Shown: positions 1 through 7,940, numbered from the stretch's first letter. The stretch is 18,400 nt of DNA from SFDP01 sp051653625 (GCA_051653625.1 JBOFWM010000086.1:1-18400); one strand, 5' to 3'. Notes: generated from the letters alone by a model not told the origin. Program-made: numbers and translations.

Positions 1-2
1 TT

Positions 3-176
3 ATTTTAACTTATTTTAATGTAATTATTTTAGGGAAAGCTCCTATTATCGCATATTTTATAGGAATGGTAACTACTTTTGTTCCAATATATTTAGTAGG
101 ATATGTTGTATCTTTCCTTTGGAATAGACCGGCAGAACAAATAGCATGTAATATTTGCAAGGAAAGTGTAATGTAA
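3..176 (+). CDS. C-terminal end of an unidentified integral membrane protein (partial)
   Basis: An open frame enters from the left edge and ends at the TAA at 174-176, leaving 57 readable residues. They are hydrophobic, with one or two membrane-spanning stretches (APIIAYFIGMVTTFVPIYLV and on to VVSFLW), followed by a short polar tail that contains a CNIC pair of cysteines. This looks like the last helix or helices and cytoplasmic tail of a transporter or permease. The family cannot be named from so little. A strong hairpin terminator follows 18 bases after the stop, which supports this being a real gene end. Confidence 0.55.
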   Translation: MLTYFNVIILGKAPIIAYFIGMVTTFVPIYLVGYVVSFLWNRPAEQIACNICKESVM

Positions 177-194
177 ATAGGAAGCAGTAATCAT

Positions 195-236
195 AAAAAG
201 ACACGACTTTTTGGGGGAAGTGTCTTTTTATTTTTA
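195..236 (+). terminator. Rho-independent terminator after the partial membrane gene
   Basis: A ten-base-pair stem is formed by AAAAAGACAC (195-204) and GTGTCTTTTT (220-229), with a 15-base loop, and it runs into a T-rich tail. It separates the partial upstream gene from the chemoreceptor pair. Confidence 0.85.
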
Positions 237-266
237 AAAACATACATAATTTTATACATTCTATAC

Positions 267-295
267 TTGTAATATCATGTATTATATCGTAGAAT
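267..295 (+). promoter_or_regulatory. Candidate sigma-A promoter for the first chemoreceptor
   Basis: TTGTAA at 267-272 and TAGAAT at 290-295 are 17 bases apart and lie 33 bases before the GTG start at 329. Each box has one or two mismatches to consensus. I saw no sigma-D/FliA-type motif here, although chemoreceptor genes often have one. Confidence 0.4.
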
Positions 296-328
296 TATAA
301 ATAGAAATACGAAAGTGAGGGTAGGATA

Positions 329-2017
329 GTGAATAAGAGAAAACAATTAATAAAACAATCGGATAAGAATAAAAATTATAGTAAACGTAATATTATAATT
401 TTAGCTATTGCAATTATTGCATTTATAGTATCAATTGTTGCAAGTGCCGATATGAAACAAAGAATGGATTTTAAAAACAAGTTATTTACGAATGCGATAC
501 AATTTAGAGAAGGGTCACAGTACTTAACCTCAGAAGTAAGATCCTATGCATCAACTGGAGATGTTCAATATGTAAATAATTATTGGGAAGAAGTTAACAC
601 AACTAAAAGCAGAGATGTTGCAATTGCAAACATGAAAGAAATTGGAATCACAGAAAATGAAATCCATCAAATAGAGGAAATTGGAAATTTATCAAATAAT
701 TTAATTCCTTTAGAAGATGAAGCAATGAAATTAGTTGAAGAAGGCAAGTTAAAAGAAGCTTTAGCTATTTTATATGGAACAGAATATGTTACTGGAGTTA
801 ATACAATCTCAGTGAAAACAGAAGCACTTATTGCTGGAGTTAATGACAGGTTAGATGGTGAAATTTTAATTTGGAGTTGGATTAGTTTTGTTATAAGTCT
901 TTTTTCATTAATATTATTAATTAGAGTAATATTTGATTTGAAAAGATATTTGAAATTTGTAAAAGAAGAATTAATTGAACCTGTTATAGTAATTGATGAA
1001 CAAATGTCAGCAATTGCAAATGGGGAATTAAATCATCCATTTGAATTAGCTGGGAATGAGTCAGAAGTTGGAAGCATGATTACATCTATACATAAAGTAA
1101 AAGGTTATTTAGTAGATGTAATTTCAGATATTACAAAATGCGTAAATGGACTTGAAAATGCAGACTTATCATTTGAAACAGGTACAGGTTATATTGGGGA
1201 ATTTGAACAAATTAATTATTCGATGAATGCAACATTAACAAGATTGAATGAAGTATTTGCAAAAATCAAAGACTCATCTGAACAATTATCAGAAGGTGCA
1301 AGACAGATTGCGGATACTGCACAGTCTATTTCAGAAGGGGCCTCAGACCAAGCAAGCGCAGTAGAAGAATTACAGGCAGTTGTTTCAGAGGTAGCAAATA
1401 CAGTTGAAAATAATGCGAAATCTGCGAAAGAAGCAAGTAAATTGGCACATGAAGTAGGAGAACAAGTAACAGTTAGCAATGAAGATATGAAATTACTTGT
1501 TGAAGCAATGAGCCAAATTATTACATCTTCAGAAAAAATTAGTAAAATTATTGAAGCGATTAATGAAATTGCATCACAAACAAATCTTTTAGCATTAAAT
1601 GCTGCAATTGAGGCAGCTAGAGCTGGAGAAGCTGGTAGTGGATTTTCTGTTGTTGCAACAGAAGTAGGGAATCTTGCAAATCAAAGTGCAAATGCAGCAA
1701 ATGAATCTTCTTTGTTAATTACAGAATCTTTGCAAGCAGTAGAACGTGGAAAGTCATTAGTTGATAGAACAGCAGAAAAATTAAGAATATCAAGTCAGCA
1801 AACAAATGAACTTGCAATGGAAATAGAACGTATTGCAACAGCTTCAGAAGGACAAGCAGAATCAGTGGAACAAATTCTACAAACAGTAACTCAAATAGCA
1901 GCAGTAGTAGAAGAAAATACAGCAATGTCAGAAGAAAGCGCTGCAAGTAGTCAAGAAATTGCAAAAGAGTCTGCAATATTAGAAAAATTAATTGCAGTAT
2001 TTAAATTGAAAAAATAA
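329..2017 (+). CDS. Methyl-accepting chemotaxis protein (first of a tandem pair)
   Basis: A 562-residue transmembrane chemoreceptor that would sense an extracellular ligand and control CheA kinase through CheW. In order: a lysine-rich cytoplasmic start; TM1 about residues 21-40; an extracellular helical ligand domain about 41-178 of the four-helix-bundle type; TM2 about 179-201; a HAMP domain about 205-260, probably with a second divergent HAMP-like stretch; and a long coiled-coil signalling domain to the C-terminus. The hairpin tip carries QTNLLALNAAIEAARAGE starting at residue 417. Just after the tip the usual EVR reads EVG (residues 445-447). No C-terminal CheR/CheB-tethering pentapeptide is present; the protein ends FKLKK. 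The start is GTG behind GAGGGTAGGA. A terminator follows the gene, so it appears monocistronic. The neighbouring gene at 2242 is a close paralogue of identical length. The family call is very secure; the ligand is unknown. Confidence 0.95.
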   Translation: MNKRKQLIKQSDKNKNYSKRNIIILAIAIIAFIVSIVASADMKQRMDFKNKLFTNAIQFREGSQYLTSEVRSYASTGDVQYVNNYWEEVNTTKSRDVAIANMKEIGITENEIHQIEEIGNLSNNLIPLEDEAMKLVEEGKLKEALAILYGTEYVTGVNTISVKTEALIAGVNDRLDGEILIWSWISFVISLFSLILLIRVIFDLKRYLKFVKEELIEPVIVIDEQMSAIANGELNHPFELAGNESEVGSMITSIHKVKGYLVDVISDITKCVNGLENADLSFETGTGYIGEFEQINYSMNATLTRLNEVFAKIKDSSEQLSEGARQIADTAQSISEGASDQASAVEELQAVVSEVANTVENNAKSAKEASKLAHEVGEQVTVSNEDMKLLVEAMSQIITSSEKISKIIEAINEIASQTNLLALNAAIEAARAGEAGSGFSVVATEVGNLANQSANAANESSLLITESLQAVERGKSLVDRTAEKLRISSQQTNELAMEIERIATASEGQAESVEQILQTVTQIAAVVEENTAMSEESAASSQEIAKESAILEKLIAVFKLKK

Positions 2018-2028
2018 TGAAATTTTGG

Positions 2029-2064
2029 GATTATCAGGTTGTCAAAATCTGATAATCTTTTTTT
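2029..2064 (+). terminator. Rho-independent terminator between the two chemoreceptors
   Basis: GATTATCAG (2029-2037) pairs with CTGATAATC (2049-2057), followed directly by seven T residues. It implies that the two paralogues are transcribed separately. Confidence 0.88.
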
Positions 2065-2084
2065 GTGAAAATATAAAAGAGGAG

Positions 2085-2113
2085 ATGACAAATTGCAAAA
2101 GAAATATTATAAT
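2085..2113 (+). promoter_or_regulatory. Candidate sigma-A promoter for the second chemoreceptor
   Basis: ATGACA (2085-2090, one mismatch to TTGACA) and a perfect TATAAT (2108-2113) are separated by 17 bases. Transcription would begin near 2120, giving the second chemoreceptor an untranslated leader of about 120 bases. That leader contains a 16-base perfect palindrome, TGTTTATTAATAAACA, at 2138-2153, close to the expected start point, which could be an operator. I recognise no riboswitch in the leader. Confidence 0.5.
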
Positions 2114-2241
2114 AAAAAAGTATTAAATATAAATATGTGTTTATTAATAAACAATGAATATTTAACGCATATGGGTAGGAATCAAAAAGCTAAAATGCTA
2201 AATAAACCATTTAAGTAAAAACGGTAAGAGAGGGTAAGGAA

Positions 2242-3930
2242 TTGAAAAAGAAAAGAGAAATAGTAAAACAATCTGAAAAAAACAAAAGTTATAGTAAACG
2301 CAATATTATACTTTTGATAGTTGCGATTTTAGTATTAATAATTACAATTGTTGAAAATGAAGAATTGAAAGGATTGCTGGCCAATCAAAGACTGATGTAT
2401 TCGAATATCATTCAATTAAGAGAAGGGTCTAAATATTTAACGTCAGAGGTAAGATCCTATGCATCAACTGGAGATGTTAAATATGTGAATAATTATTGGG
2501 AAGAAGTGAATACAACAAAAAGTAGAGAAGAAGCAATTGCAAATATGCAAGCAATCGGAATTACTCAAGATGAATATAAAAAAATAGAAGAAATTGGTAA
2601 TCTATCCAATAGTTTAACTCCATTAGAAGAAGAAGCAATGAGTTTAGTGGAAAAGGGTAAAAAAACAGAAGCGTTAGCAATTTTATATGGAAATGAATAT
2701 GTATCTGGAATTAATACAATTTCAGTGAAAACAGAAGCGCTTATTGCCGCAATCAATGAGAGAATGAATAAAGAAAATAAACAAGGTAGATGGATAAGCT
2801 TTCTTTTAAGTATTTTATCATTGGGAATATTAGTAGTAGTAATATCTGGTTTGAAAAAATATTTGAAATTTGTAAAAGAAGAATTAATAGACCCAGTAGC
2901 AATAATTGATGAGCAAATGTCAGCAATTGCGAACGGAGATTTAAATCATCCATTCGAATTAGTTGGGGATGAATCAGAAGTTGGTAGTATGATTACATCG
3001 ATACATAAAGTGAAAAGTTATTTAATTGAAGTAATTACAGATATAACAAGATGTGTAAACGGATTAGAGAATGCAGATATATCGTTTGAAATGCAAGGGG
3101 ATTATATAGGGGAATTTGAACAAATTAAACATTCTATGACAGCAACTTTAGTTAGATTAAATGAAGTGTTTGGAAACATTAAAAATTCTTCAGAACATTT
3201 ATCGCAAGGTGCGAGACAAATTGCAGATACTGCACAATCTATTTCAGAAGGTGCTTCAGATCAAGCAAGTGCAGTGGAAGAATTACAAGCGGTTGTAACA
3301 GAAGTTTCAAATACGGTTGATAATAATGCGAAATCAGCAAAAGAAGCAAGTAAATTGGCATATGAAGTAGGGCAACAAGTAACAGTTGGTAATGAGGACA
3401 TGAAATTACTAGTTGAAGCAATGAATCAAATTATTATTTCTTCAGAAAAAATTAGTCAAATTATTGGTGCGATTAATGAAATTGCATCGCAAACAAATTT
3501 ATTAGCATTAAATGCAGCAATTGAGGCTGCAAGAGCTGGGGAAGCTGGCAGCGGATTTGCAGTTGTTGCAACAGAAGTAGGAAATCTTGCAAATCAAAGT
3601 GCGAATGCTGCAAATGAATCGTCTGTTTTGATCACAGAATCGCTACAAGCGGTAGAACGTGGAAGAGCATTGGTGGATAGAACAGCAGAAAAACTCAAAG
3701 CGTCAAGTATACAAACAAGTGAATTAGCATTAGAGATAGAACGTATTGCGACAGCTTCAGAGGGGCAAGCAGAAGCTGTTGATCAAATTCTACAAGCAGT
3801 AACCCAAATTGCATCTGTAGTGGAAGAAAATACAGCAATGTCAGAAGAAAGTGCAATAAGCAGTCGAGAAATTGCAAAGGAATCTGCAACATTAGAACAA
3901 TTAATTGATGTATTTAAATTGAAAAAATAA
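2242..3930 (+). CDS. Methyl-accepting chemotaxis protein (second of a tandem pair)
   Basis: Paralogue of the gene at 329, with the same 562-residue length and layout: TM1 about 21-40, extracellular helical sensor about 41-180, TM2 about 182-203, HAMP region, and coiled-coil signalling domain with the QTNLLALNAAIEAARAGE tip. The two align without visible gaps. The extracellular domain keeps the same core motifs (REGS.YLTSEVRSYASTGDV, YVNNYWEEVNTTKSR), so the ligands are probably related. Most differences lie in TM1, the first extracellular helix and around TM2. This copy also has EVG where most receptors have EVR (447 is Gly). It starts at TTG behind GAGAGGGTAAGGA. A promoter candidate lies about 130 bases upstream and a terminator follows the stop. 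Confidence 0.95.
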   Translation: MKKKREIVKQSEKNKSYSKRNIILLIVAILVLIITIVENEELKGLLANQRLMYSNIIQLREGSKYLTSEVRSYASTGDVKYVNNYWEEVNTTKSREEAIANMQAIGITQDEYKKIEEIGNLSNSLTPLEEEAMSLVEKGKKTEALAILYGNEYVSGINTISVKTEALIAAINERMNKENKQGRWISFLLSILSLGILVVVISGLKKYLKFVKEELIDPVAIIDEQMSAIANGDLNHPFELVGDESEVGSMITSIHKVKSYLIEVITDITRCVNGLENADISFEMQGDYIGEFEQIKHSMTATLVRLNEVFGNIKNSSEHLSQGARQIADTAQSISEGASDQASAVEELQAVVTEVSNTVDNNAKSAKEASKLAYEVGQQVTVGNEDMKLLVEAMNQIIISSEKISQIIGAINEIASQTNLLALNAAIEAARAGEAGSGFAVVATEVGNLANQSANAANESSVLITESLQAVERGRALVDRTAEKLKASSIQTSELALEIERIATASEGQAEAVDQILQAVTQIASVVEENTAMSEESAISSREIAKESATLEQLIDVFKLKK

Positions 3931-3935
3931 TAAGA

Positions 3936-3971
3936 AAAGGACGATCCACTTTCAGGGATTGTCCTTTTTTT
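3936..3971 (+). terminator. Rho-independent terminator after the second chemoreceptor
   Basis: AAAGGACGATCC (3936-3947) pairs with GGATTGTCCTTT (3956-3967) through one G-T pair, followed by a T run to 3971. It lies between convergent genes. The opposite-strand gene ends only 16 bases further on, so it may serve both directions. Confidence 0.88.
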
Positions 3972-3986
3972 ATTATTCTAGTAATC

Positions 3987-4523
3987 TTATTTACACATTT
4001 CAATACATTTTAGTAACCATTCACAATTCATTTCTTCACGCATAATGGCACCTAACAGAACAAGATAATCGCCAAATTCATCAGTATTATTTGCAGGAAT
4101 TGCCTTGAATTTTTTTTGATTGTTTCTTAAGTGTTGGAGGCGAAGATGGTGCATGGTATGTTGATCTTGAAGTAGTTGCATGCGCTCTTTCGGTGAAAGA
4201 CAATTAGAAAAAAATATTTTGAGTCGTGCTATATTTTTAGGTGTAGGCTCAGGTTTCGTTTCAGAAGAAAGCCATTCCATAAAATCTTCTCTTCCTTTTG
4301 AAGTAATGGAATACATTTTTTTTTCTAGACTAGTTCCAGAAATTTCTATTTTATATTCTACATCTCCATCCTCGTTTAATCTTTTTAGTTCTGGGTAAAT
4401 TTGGCTATGTTTTGCAGACCAAAATTCGCATAAGGTAGATTCAAATTGTTTCATAAGTTCATATCCAGTCATATCAGACTGATTCAATAACCCTAAAATT
4501 GCATATTTTAAATTTCTCATCAT
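3987..4523 (-). CDS. PadR-family transcriptional regulator with Vir_act_alpha_C-type tail
   Basis: A 178-residue dimeric DNA-binding repressor of the PadR family (subgroup with a helical C-terminal dimerisation domain). The N-terminal winged helix covers about residues 3-80: the LKYAILGLL opening, the GYEL helix, the recognition stretch SQIYPELKRL, and the wing ending YSITSKGREDFMEWL. A helical C-terminal domain covers about 90-176. Two consecutive ATG codons open the gene; either could be used. Known PadR proteins repress genes for phenolic-acid handling and lose their grip when the substrate binds. Here the gene diverges from an OFA transporter and an enoate-reductase-like gene, with a perfect palindrome of PadR type between them. 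The natural reading is a local repressor of that pair. The effector is unknown. Length and domain order are normal for the family. Confidence 0.92.
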   Translation of the reverse strand: MMRNLKYAILGLLNQSDMTGYELMKQFESTLCEFWSAKHSQIYPELKRLNEDGDVEYKIEISGTSLEKKMYSITSKGREDFMEWLSSETKPEPTPKNIARLKIFFSNCLSPKERMQLLQDQHTMHHLRLQHLRNNQKKFKAIPANNTDEFGDYLVLLGAIMREEMNCEWLLKCIEMCK

Positions 4524-4580
4524 TTTTCACGTCCCATTATTTTAAGTAAAGATGAATAAAAGCTATCTTTCATTTCATAG

Positions 4581-4589
4581 ATTATAGCA
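4581..4589 (-). promoter_or_regulatory. Extended -10 promoter for the PadR gene
   Basis: Read on the minus strand, this is TGCTATAAT, a perfect extended -10 element (TG-N-TATAAT), about 58 bases before the PadR start. No good -35 hexamer is present, as is usual for extended -10 promoters. The palindrome at 4637-4662 lies about 50 bases upstream of it, so autoregulation is possible but not shown by overlap. Confidence 0.5.
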
Positions 4590-4636
4590 TATTGTACAAA
4601 AATTAAAAATAAAATTCTTAAAAATAAATGTTTAAC

Positions 4637-4662
4637 TATACATGTCAATATTGACATGTATA
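4637..4662 (+). promoter_or_regulatory. Perfect 26-bp palindrome, likely PadR operator
   Basis: The half-site TATACATGTCAAT is followed at once by its exact reverse complement, giving 26 bases of unbroken dyad symmetry. The core is ATGT-N8-ACAT, the spacing known for PadR operators. The right half contains the TTGACA -35 box of the transporter promoter, so a bound dimer would block RNA polymerase. The assignment to the neighbouring regulator is an inference from motif and position. Confidence 0.8.
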
Positions 4663-4679
4663 AAAGTACGTGTTAAAAT
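4651..4679 (+). promoter_or_regulatory. Sigma-A promoter of the transporter-reductase operon
   Basis: A perfect TTGACA (4651-4656) and TAAAAT (4674-4679) are 17 bases apart. The -35 box lies inside the palindromic operator. The start of transcription would be near 4686, which leaves the ATG at 4729 a leader of about 43 bases with a good ribosome binding site. Confidence 0.75.
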
Positions 4680-4728
4680 GACACATAAGATTGTTATAAA
4701 AATAACGAACAAAAGAAAAGGAGAACTT

Positions 4729-5967
4729 ATGACAAATTTAACACAAAAAAGATGGATTATTTTAGTTGCAAGCTGTCTGATTAATTTATGCTTGGGCTCA
4801 ATTTATGCTTGGAGCGTATTTGCATCTTCTATGGCCAGCTATTTAAGCAATTTAAGTGGGATGGAGCTTACAACAGGAGATTTAGCAATTGTTTATACCA
4901 TTGCAAACTCAGTAGGGCCAATCACTATGATCGCAGGAGGATGGTTCAATGATAAGATGGGACCAAAAAGAGTCATACTTGTTGGTGGAATTATGGTTGG
5001 AGTTGGTATGATTGCATCTGGATTTGCCACAAGCGTAGGAATGTTAGTTATAACATATGGTTTAGTTTTTGGTCTTGGACTAGGAATGACTTATGGAACA
5101 ACAGTTAGTAGTTGTATGAAATTTTTCCCAGATAAAAGAGGACTAATTGGGGGAATTACAACATCTATTTATGGATTAGGGTCTGTAATTTTACCACCAA
5201 TTGTTACTGCAATAGTTGCAATGTCTGATGCGGCAACAGCCTTCAAAATTATTGGAATTGTATTTTTAGTTATTATTTGTGGTGGATCATTTTTAATGGC
5301 ACAATGTCCAGCAGACTTTATTCCAGAAGGGTGGACACCACCTGTACCAGTAAAACAAACAAATAATACTGTTAATAAAGATTGGAAAGAAATGATTAAG
5401 ACTCCAGTATTTTATGTCATGATTATTTTATTTACATGTGGAGCATTTAGTGGAATGATGGTAATTTCACAAGCGTCAGCAGTAGCAACAAATCTTGTTG
5501 GAATGACAGCCTTAATGGCAAGTACAGCAGTATCTATTCTTGCATTTTTCAATGCAGCAGGACGTATTATTGCAGGGCTTTTATCGGATAGAATTGGACG
5601 TATTAATACATTAACAGTAGCAAGTGTGATGGCGATTATTGGACTTGGATCTTTATATCTTACAAATGAAGGTGGATATGTAACATTCTATATTGGTATT
5701 GCAATTGTAGGATTATGTTTTGGTTCTTTTATGGGCGTATACCCAGGATTTACAGCAGATCAATTTGGTGGTAAGAACAATAGTGTAAATTATGGAATTA
5801 TGTTTATTGGTTTAGCAGCAGCAGGTTACTTTGGACCGACAGCGATGAGAACAATTTATATAACAGATGCATCTTATTCAAGAGCATTTTTAATTGCAGG
5901 TGCATTCAGTGCCGTAGGACTTGTATTAACATTTATATATAAAGCATTAAGAAAAAAAGAAGCGTAG
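4729..5967 (+). CDS. OFA-family MFS carboxylate transporter
   Basis: A 412-residue transporter of the major facilitator superfamily, oxalate/formate antiporter (OFA) family. It has about 12 hydrophobic helices, split by a polar central loop around residues 200-225. Family-like stretches are the opening LINLCLGSIYAWSVF and the first inter-helix loop GGWFNDKMGPKRV, with its counterpart LLSDRIGRINT in the second half. OFA members move small mono- or dicarboxylates, often exchanging substrate for product. The ATG at 4729 is preferred because AAAGGAG lies just before it. A longer reading frame back to 4642 would start inside the operator, upstream of the transcription start. The reductase gene begins 15 bases after the stop, so the two are almost certainly co-transcribed. 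The likely cargo is the reductase's substrate, possibly an unsaturated or phenolic acid; this is inference. Confidence 0.9.
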   Translation: MTNLTQKRWIILVASCLINLCLGSIYAWSVFASSMASYLSNLSGMELTTGDLAIVYTIANSVGPITMIAGGWFNDKMGPKRVILVGGIMVGVGMIASGFATSVGMLVITYGLVFGLGLGMTYGTTVSSCMKFFPDKRGLIGGITTSIYGLGSVILPPIVTAIVAMSDAATAFKIIGIVFLVIICGGSFLMAQCPADFIPEGWTPPVPVKQTNNTVNKDWKEMIKTPVFYVMIILFTCGAFSGMMVISQASAVATNLVGMTALMASTAVSILAFFNAAGRIIAGLLSDRIGRINTLTVASVMAIIGLGSLYLTNEGGYVTFYIGIAIVGLCFGSFMGVYPGFTADQFGGKNNSVNYGIMFIGLAAAGYFGPTAMRTIYITDASYSRAFLIAGAFSAVGLVLTFIYKALRKKEA

Positions 5968-5982
5968 AGCTAGGAGGAAAAA

Positions 5983-7929
5983 ATGGAACGTAAATACCCA
6001 CATTTATCACAACCAATTACACTTGGAAATGTAACTTTCCGTAATCGTATGTTTGCATCACCAATTGGTGCGACAGATATTAACGCGGATTGTGTACCAG
6101 GTGAAAGAACAAAAGCATTTTATGAACTTCGTGCAAAAGGTGGAGCAGCAGCAGTTACAATGAGTGAAGTCGTAATTCATCCAGAAACAGAAGGATCTCA
6201 TATGTTGCACTTAGACCTTGCTACAGTTGGTTCTCTTGCAGCATTTACATTTACAGCAGATGCTATTAGAAGACATGGAGCGATACCAAGTGTTGAATTC
6301 TCGCATTCCGGTCAATATGCAGGAACCTATATGGCAGACAAAAATAAGAAACAATCATTAACACAATATGGTCCTAGTGATGGCAAAAGACCTGATGGAA
6401 TGAAAGTAACAGCGCTTACGAAAGAACAGATTGATGATATTGTAAAACGTTATGGAGAAACTGCAATATTAGCAAAAAGAGCAGGATTCGAAATGATTAT
6501 GATTCATGGTGGACATACTTGGTTATTAAATCAATTTATTTCTCCTTACTTTAATCATAGAACAGATGAATATGGTGGATCTTTTGAAAATAGAATGAGA
6601 TTTACCATTGAAATCTTAAAAGAAGTTCGTGCAGCAGTTGGACCAATGTTTCCAATCGAATTTCGTATGAGTGGTTCAGAGTTATTTGAAGGTGGTTATG
6701 ATCTTGAAGAGGGAGTACGAGTTGCAAAAGCGGTAGAAGAATATGTTGATTTAATTCATGTATCAGCAGGTTCTTATCAATTTGGATTCTTTACAACACA
6801 TCCTTCAATGTTTTCGGAACATGGAATGAATGTGTATCTTGCAGAAGAAATTAAGAAACACGTAAAGAAACCAGTTGCAACAATTGGTGGATTAAATGAT
6901 CCAGAACAAATGGAAGAAATCATTGCATCTGGAAAAGCAGATGTTGTATATATGGGACGTGCCTTACTTGCAGATCCATATCTTCCAGAAAAGGTAGTAA
7001 CTGGAAATGATGATAAAATTGTAAAATGTCTTCGTTGTTTTGCATGTATGGCAGAACGTCCTACTACACAAACAAGAAGATGTACTGTGAATCCATTGAT
7101 TGGTCGTGAAATCGAAGGGACACAAGTGATTCCAGCAATAAGAAAGAAAAAAGTAATGGTAGCTGGTGGCGGAGTTGCTGGTTTAGAGGCAGCGGTTACA
7201 GCGGCAAAACGAGGTCACGAAGTAATTCTTTGTGAAAAAAGTGATGAAGTTGGTGGTATTTTAAAATGTGAACAAGCAATTGATTTTAAACGAGAAATGT
7301 ATGAGCTTGGTGTAGCATTAAAAGCACAAGCAATTGCAGAAGGTGTGGAAATTCGTTGTAATACTACAGTAACAGAAAGTTATGTAGAAGCAGAACAAGT
7401 AGATGTACTAATCATTGCAGTTGGCTCTAACCCAATCGTTCCAAATCTTCCAGGAATAGATGGGGATAATGTAGTAATCATCAATGATTACTATTTGGAA
7501 AAAGATAAAGTTGGAGATAGCATTGTTGTTCTTGGAGGCGGATTAGCAGGTTGTGAATGTGCCATCCACTTAGCGCAAGAGGGAAAAGAAGTACATCTTG
7601 TTGAAATGAGAGATACATTAGCACCAGATGCAAATATTAGACATCGTCCGATCTTAATGCAAATGATAGATAAATATGTAAAAGTACATACTTCTTATCA
7701 AGGTCTTGAAGTTACCAATGAAGGTGTTATCTGTAAAGATGAAGAAGGAAAAGAAGTACTTGTTGCAGGAAAAACAGTGATTTGTGCAGTTGGACAAAGA
7801 GCAAATCGTGAAGCGGTAAATGAATTGTTACATGCTGCACCGATTGTTCGAGAAATTGGGGATTGTGTAAGACCTAGTAATATTACAAATGCAGTTTACA
7901 TGGGATATCATGCAGGACTTGATGCATAA
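5983..7929 (+). CDS. Old Yellow Enzyme-type Fe-S/FAD oxidoreductase (enoate reductase-like)
   Basis: A 648-residue NAD(P)H:flavin oxidoreductase of the 2,4-dienoyl-CoA reductase/BaiH/enoate reductase group. An FMN-binding TIM barrel covers about residues 7-340 and includes the signature QFISPYFNHRTDEYGGS. Cysteines 349, 352, 355 and 367 (C-X2-C-X2-C-X11-C) should hold a [4Fe-4S] cluster. An FAD domain begins with GGGVAG near 395 and an NAD(P)H-binding fold with GGGLAG near 520. The expected chemistry is NAD(P)H-driven reduction of an activated C=C bond. The position that is the active-site Tyr in E. coli FadH appears to be Trp180 (HGGHTWLLNQF). No signal peptide is seen, so it is cytoplasmic. 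The start has a perfect AGGAGG at 5972-5977. It is the second gene of the PadR-controlled operon and is followed by a strong terminator. The substrate (phenylacrylate, other enoate or bile-acid-like) cannot be told from sequence. Confidence 0.9.
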   Translation: MERKYPHLSQPITLGNVTFRNRMFASPIGATDINADCVPGERTKAFYELRAKGGAAAVTMSEVVIHPETEGSHMLHLDLATVGSLAAFTFTADAIRRHGAIPSVEFSHSGQYAGTYMADKNKKQSLTQYGPSDGKRPDGMKVTALTKEQIDDIVKRYGETAILAKRAGFEMIMIHGGHTWLLNQFISPYFNHRTDEYGGSFENRMRFTIEILKEVRAAVGPMFPIEFRMSGSELFEGGYDLEEGVRVAKAVEEYVDLIHVSAGSYQFGFFTTHPSMFSEHGMNVYLAEEIKKHVKKPVATIGGLNDPEQMEEIIASGKADVVYMGRALLADPYLPEKVVTGNDDKIVKCLRCFACMAERPTTQTRRCTVNPLIGREIEGTQVIPAIRKKKVMVAGGGVAGLEAAVTAAKRGHEVILCEKSDEVGGILKCEQAIDFKREMYELGVALKAQAIAEGVEIRCNTTVTESYVEAEQVDVLIIAVGSNPIVPNLPGIDGDNVVIINDYYLEKDKVGDSIVVLGGGLAGCECAIHLAQEGKEVHLVEMRDTLAPDANIRHRPILMQMIDKYVKVHTSYQGLEVTNEGVICKDEEGKEVLVAGKTVICAVGQRANREAVNELLHAAPIVREIGDCVRPSNITNAVYMGYHAGLDA

Positions 7930-7940
7930 AAGCAATAGAC

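Noticed and set aside
1216..1976. Opposite-strand open frames inside the chemoreceptors (also near 2565-3892, 9367-9666 and 10808-11047)
   Set aside because: They are frame shadows of strongly supported genes, with low-complexity Leu/Ser-rich products and no ribosome binding sites.
2093..2218. A 41-codon open frame (TTG start, AGAGGAG just upstream) between the two chemoreceptors
   Set aside because: The best promoter for this region has its -10 box at 2108-2113, inside the frame, so the start codon would lie upstream of the transcript. The product is Lys/Asn-rich, as random AT-rich sequence would give, and resembles no family I know.
2114..2241. A c-di-GMP (GEMM) riboswitch in the leader of the second chemoreceptor
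   Set aside because: Some short pieces (ACGCAT, GGGTAGGA, AAAGCTA) loosely recall GEMM, but the conserved order and the pairing of the two stems are not there.
4642..4728. A 29-residue N-terminal extension of the OFA transporter starting at 4642
   Set aside because: That ATG lies in the operator and upstream of the transcription start predicted from the promoter. ATG 4729 has a strong ribosome binding site and gives a normal family N-terminus.
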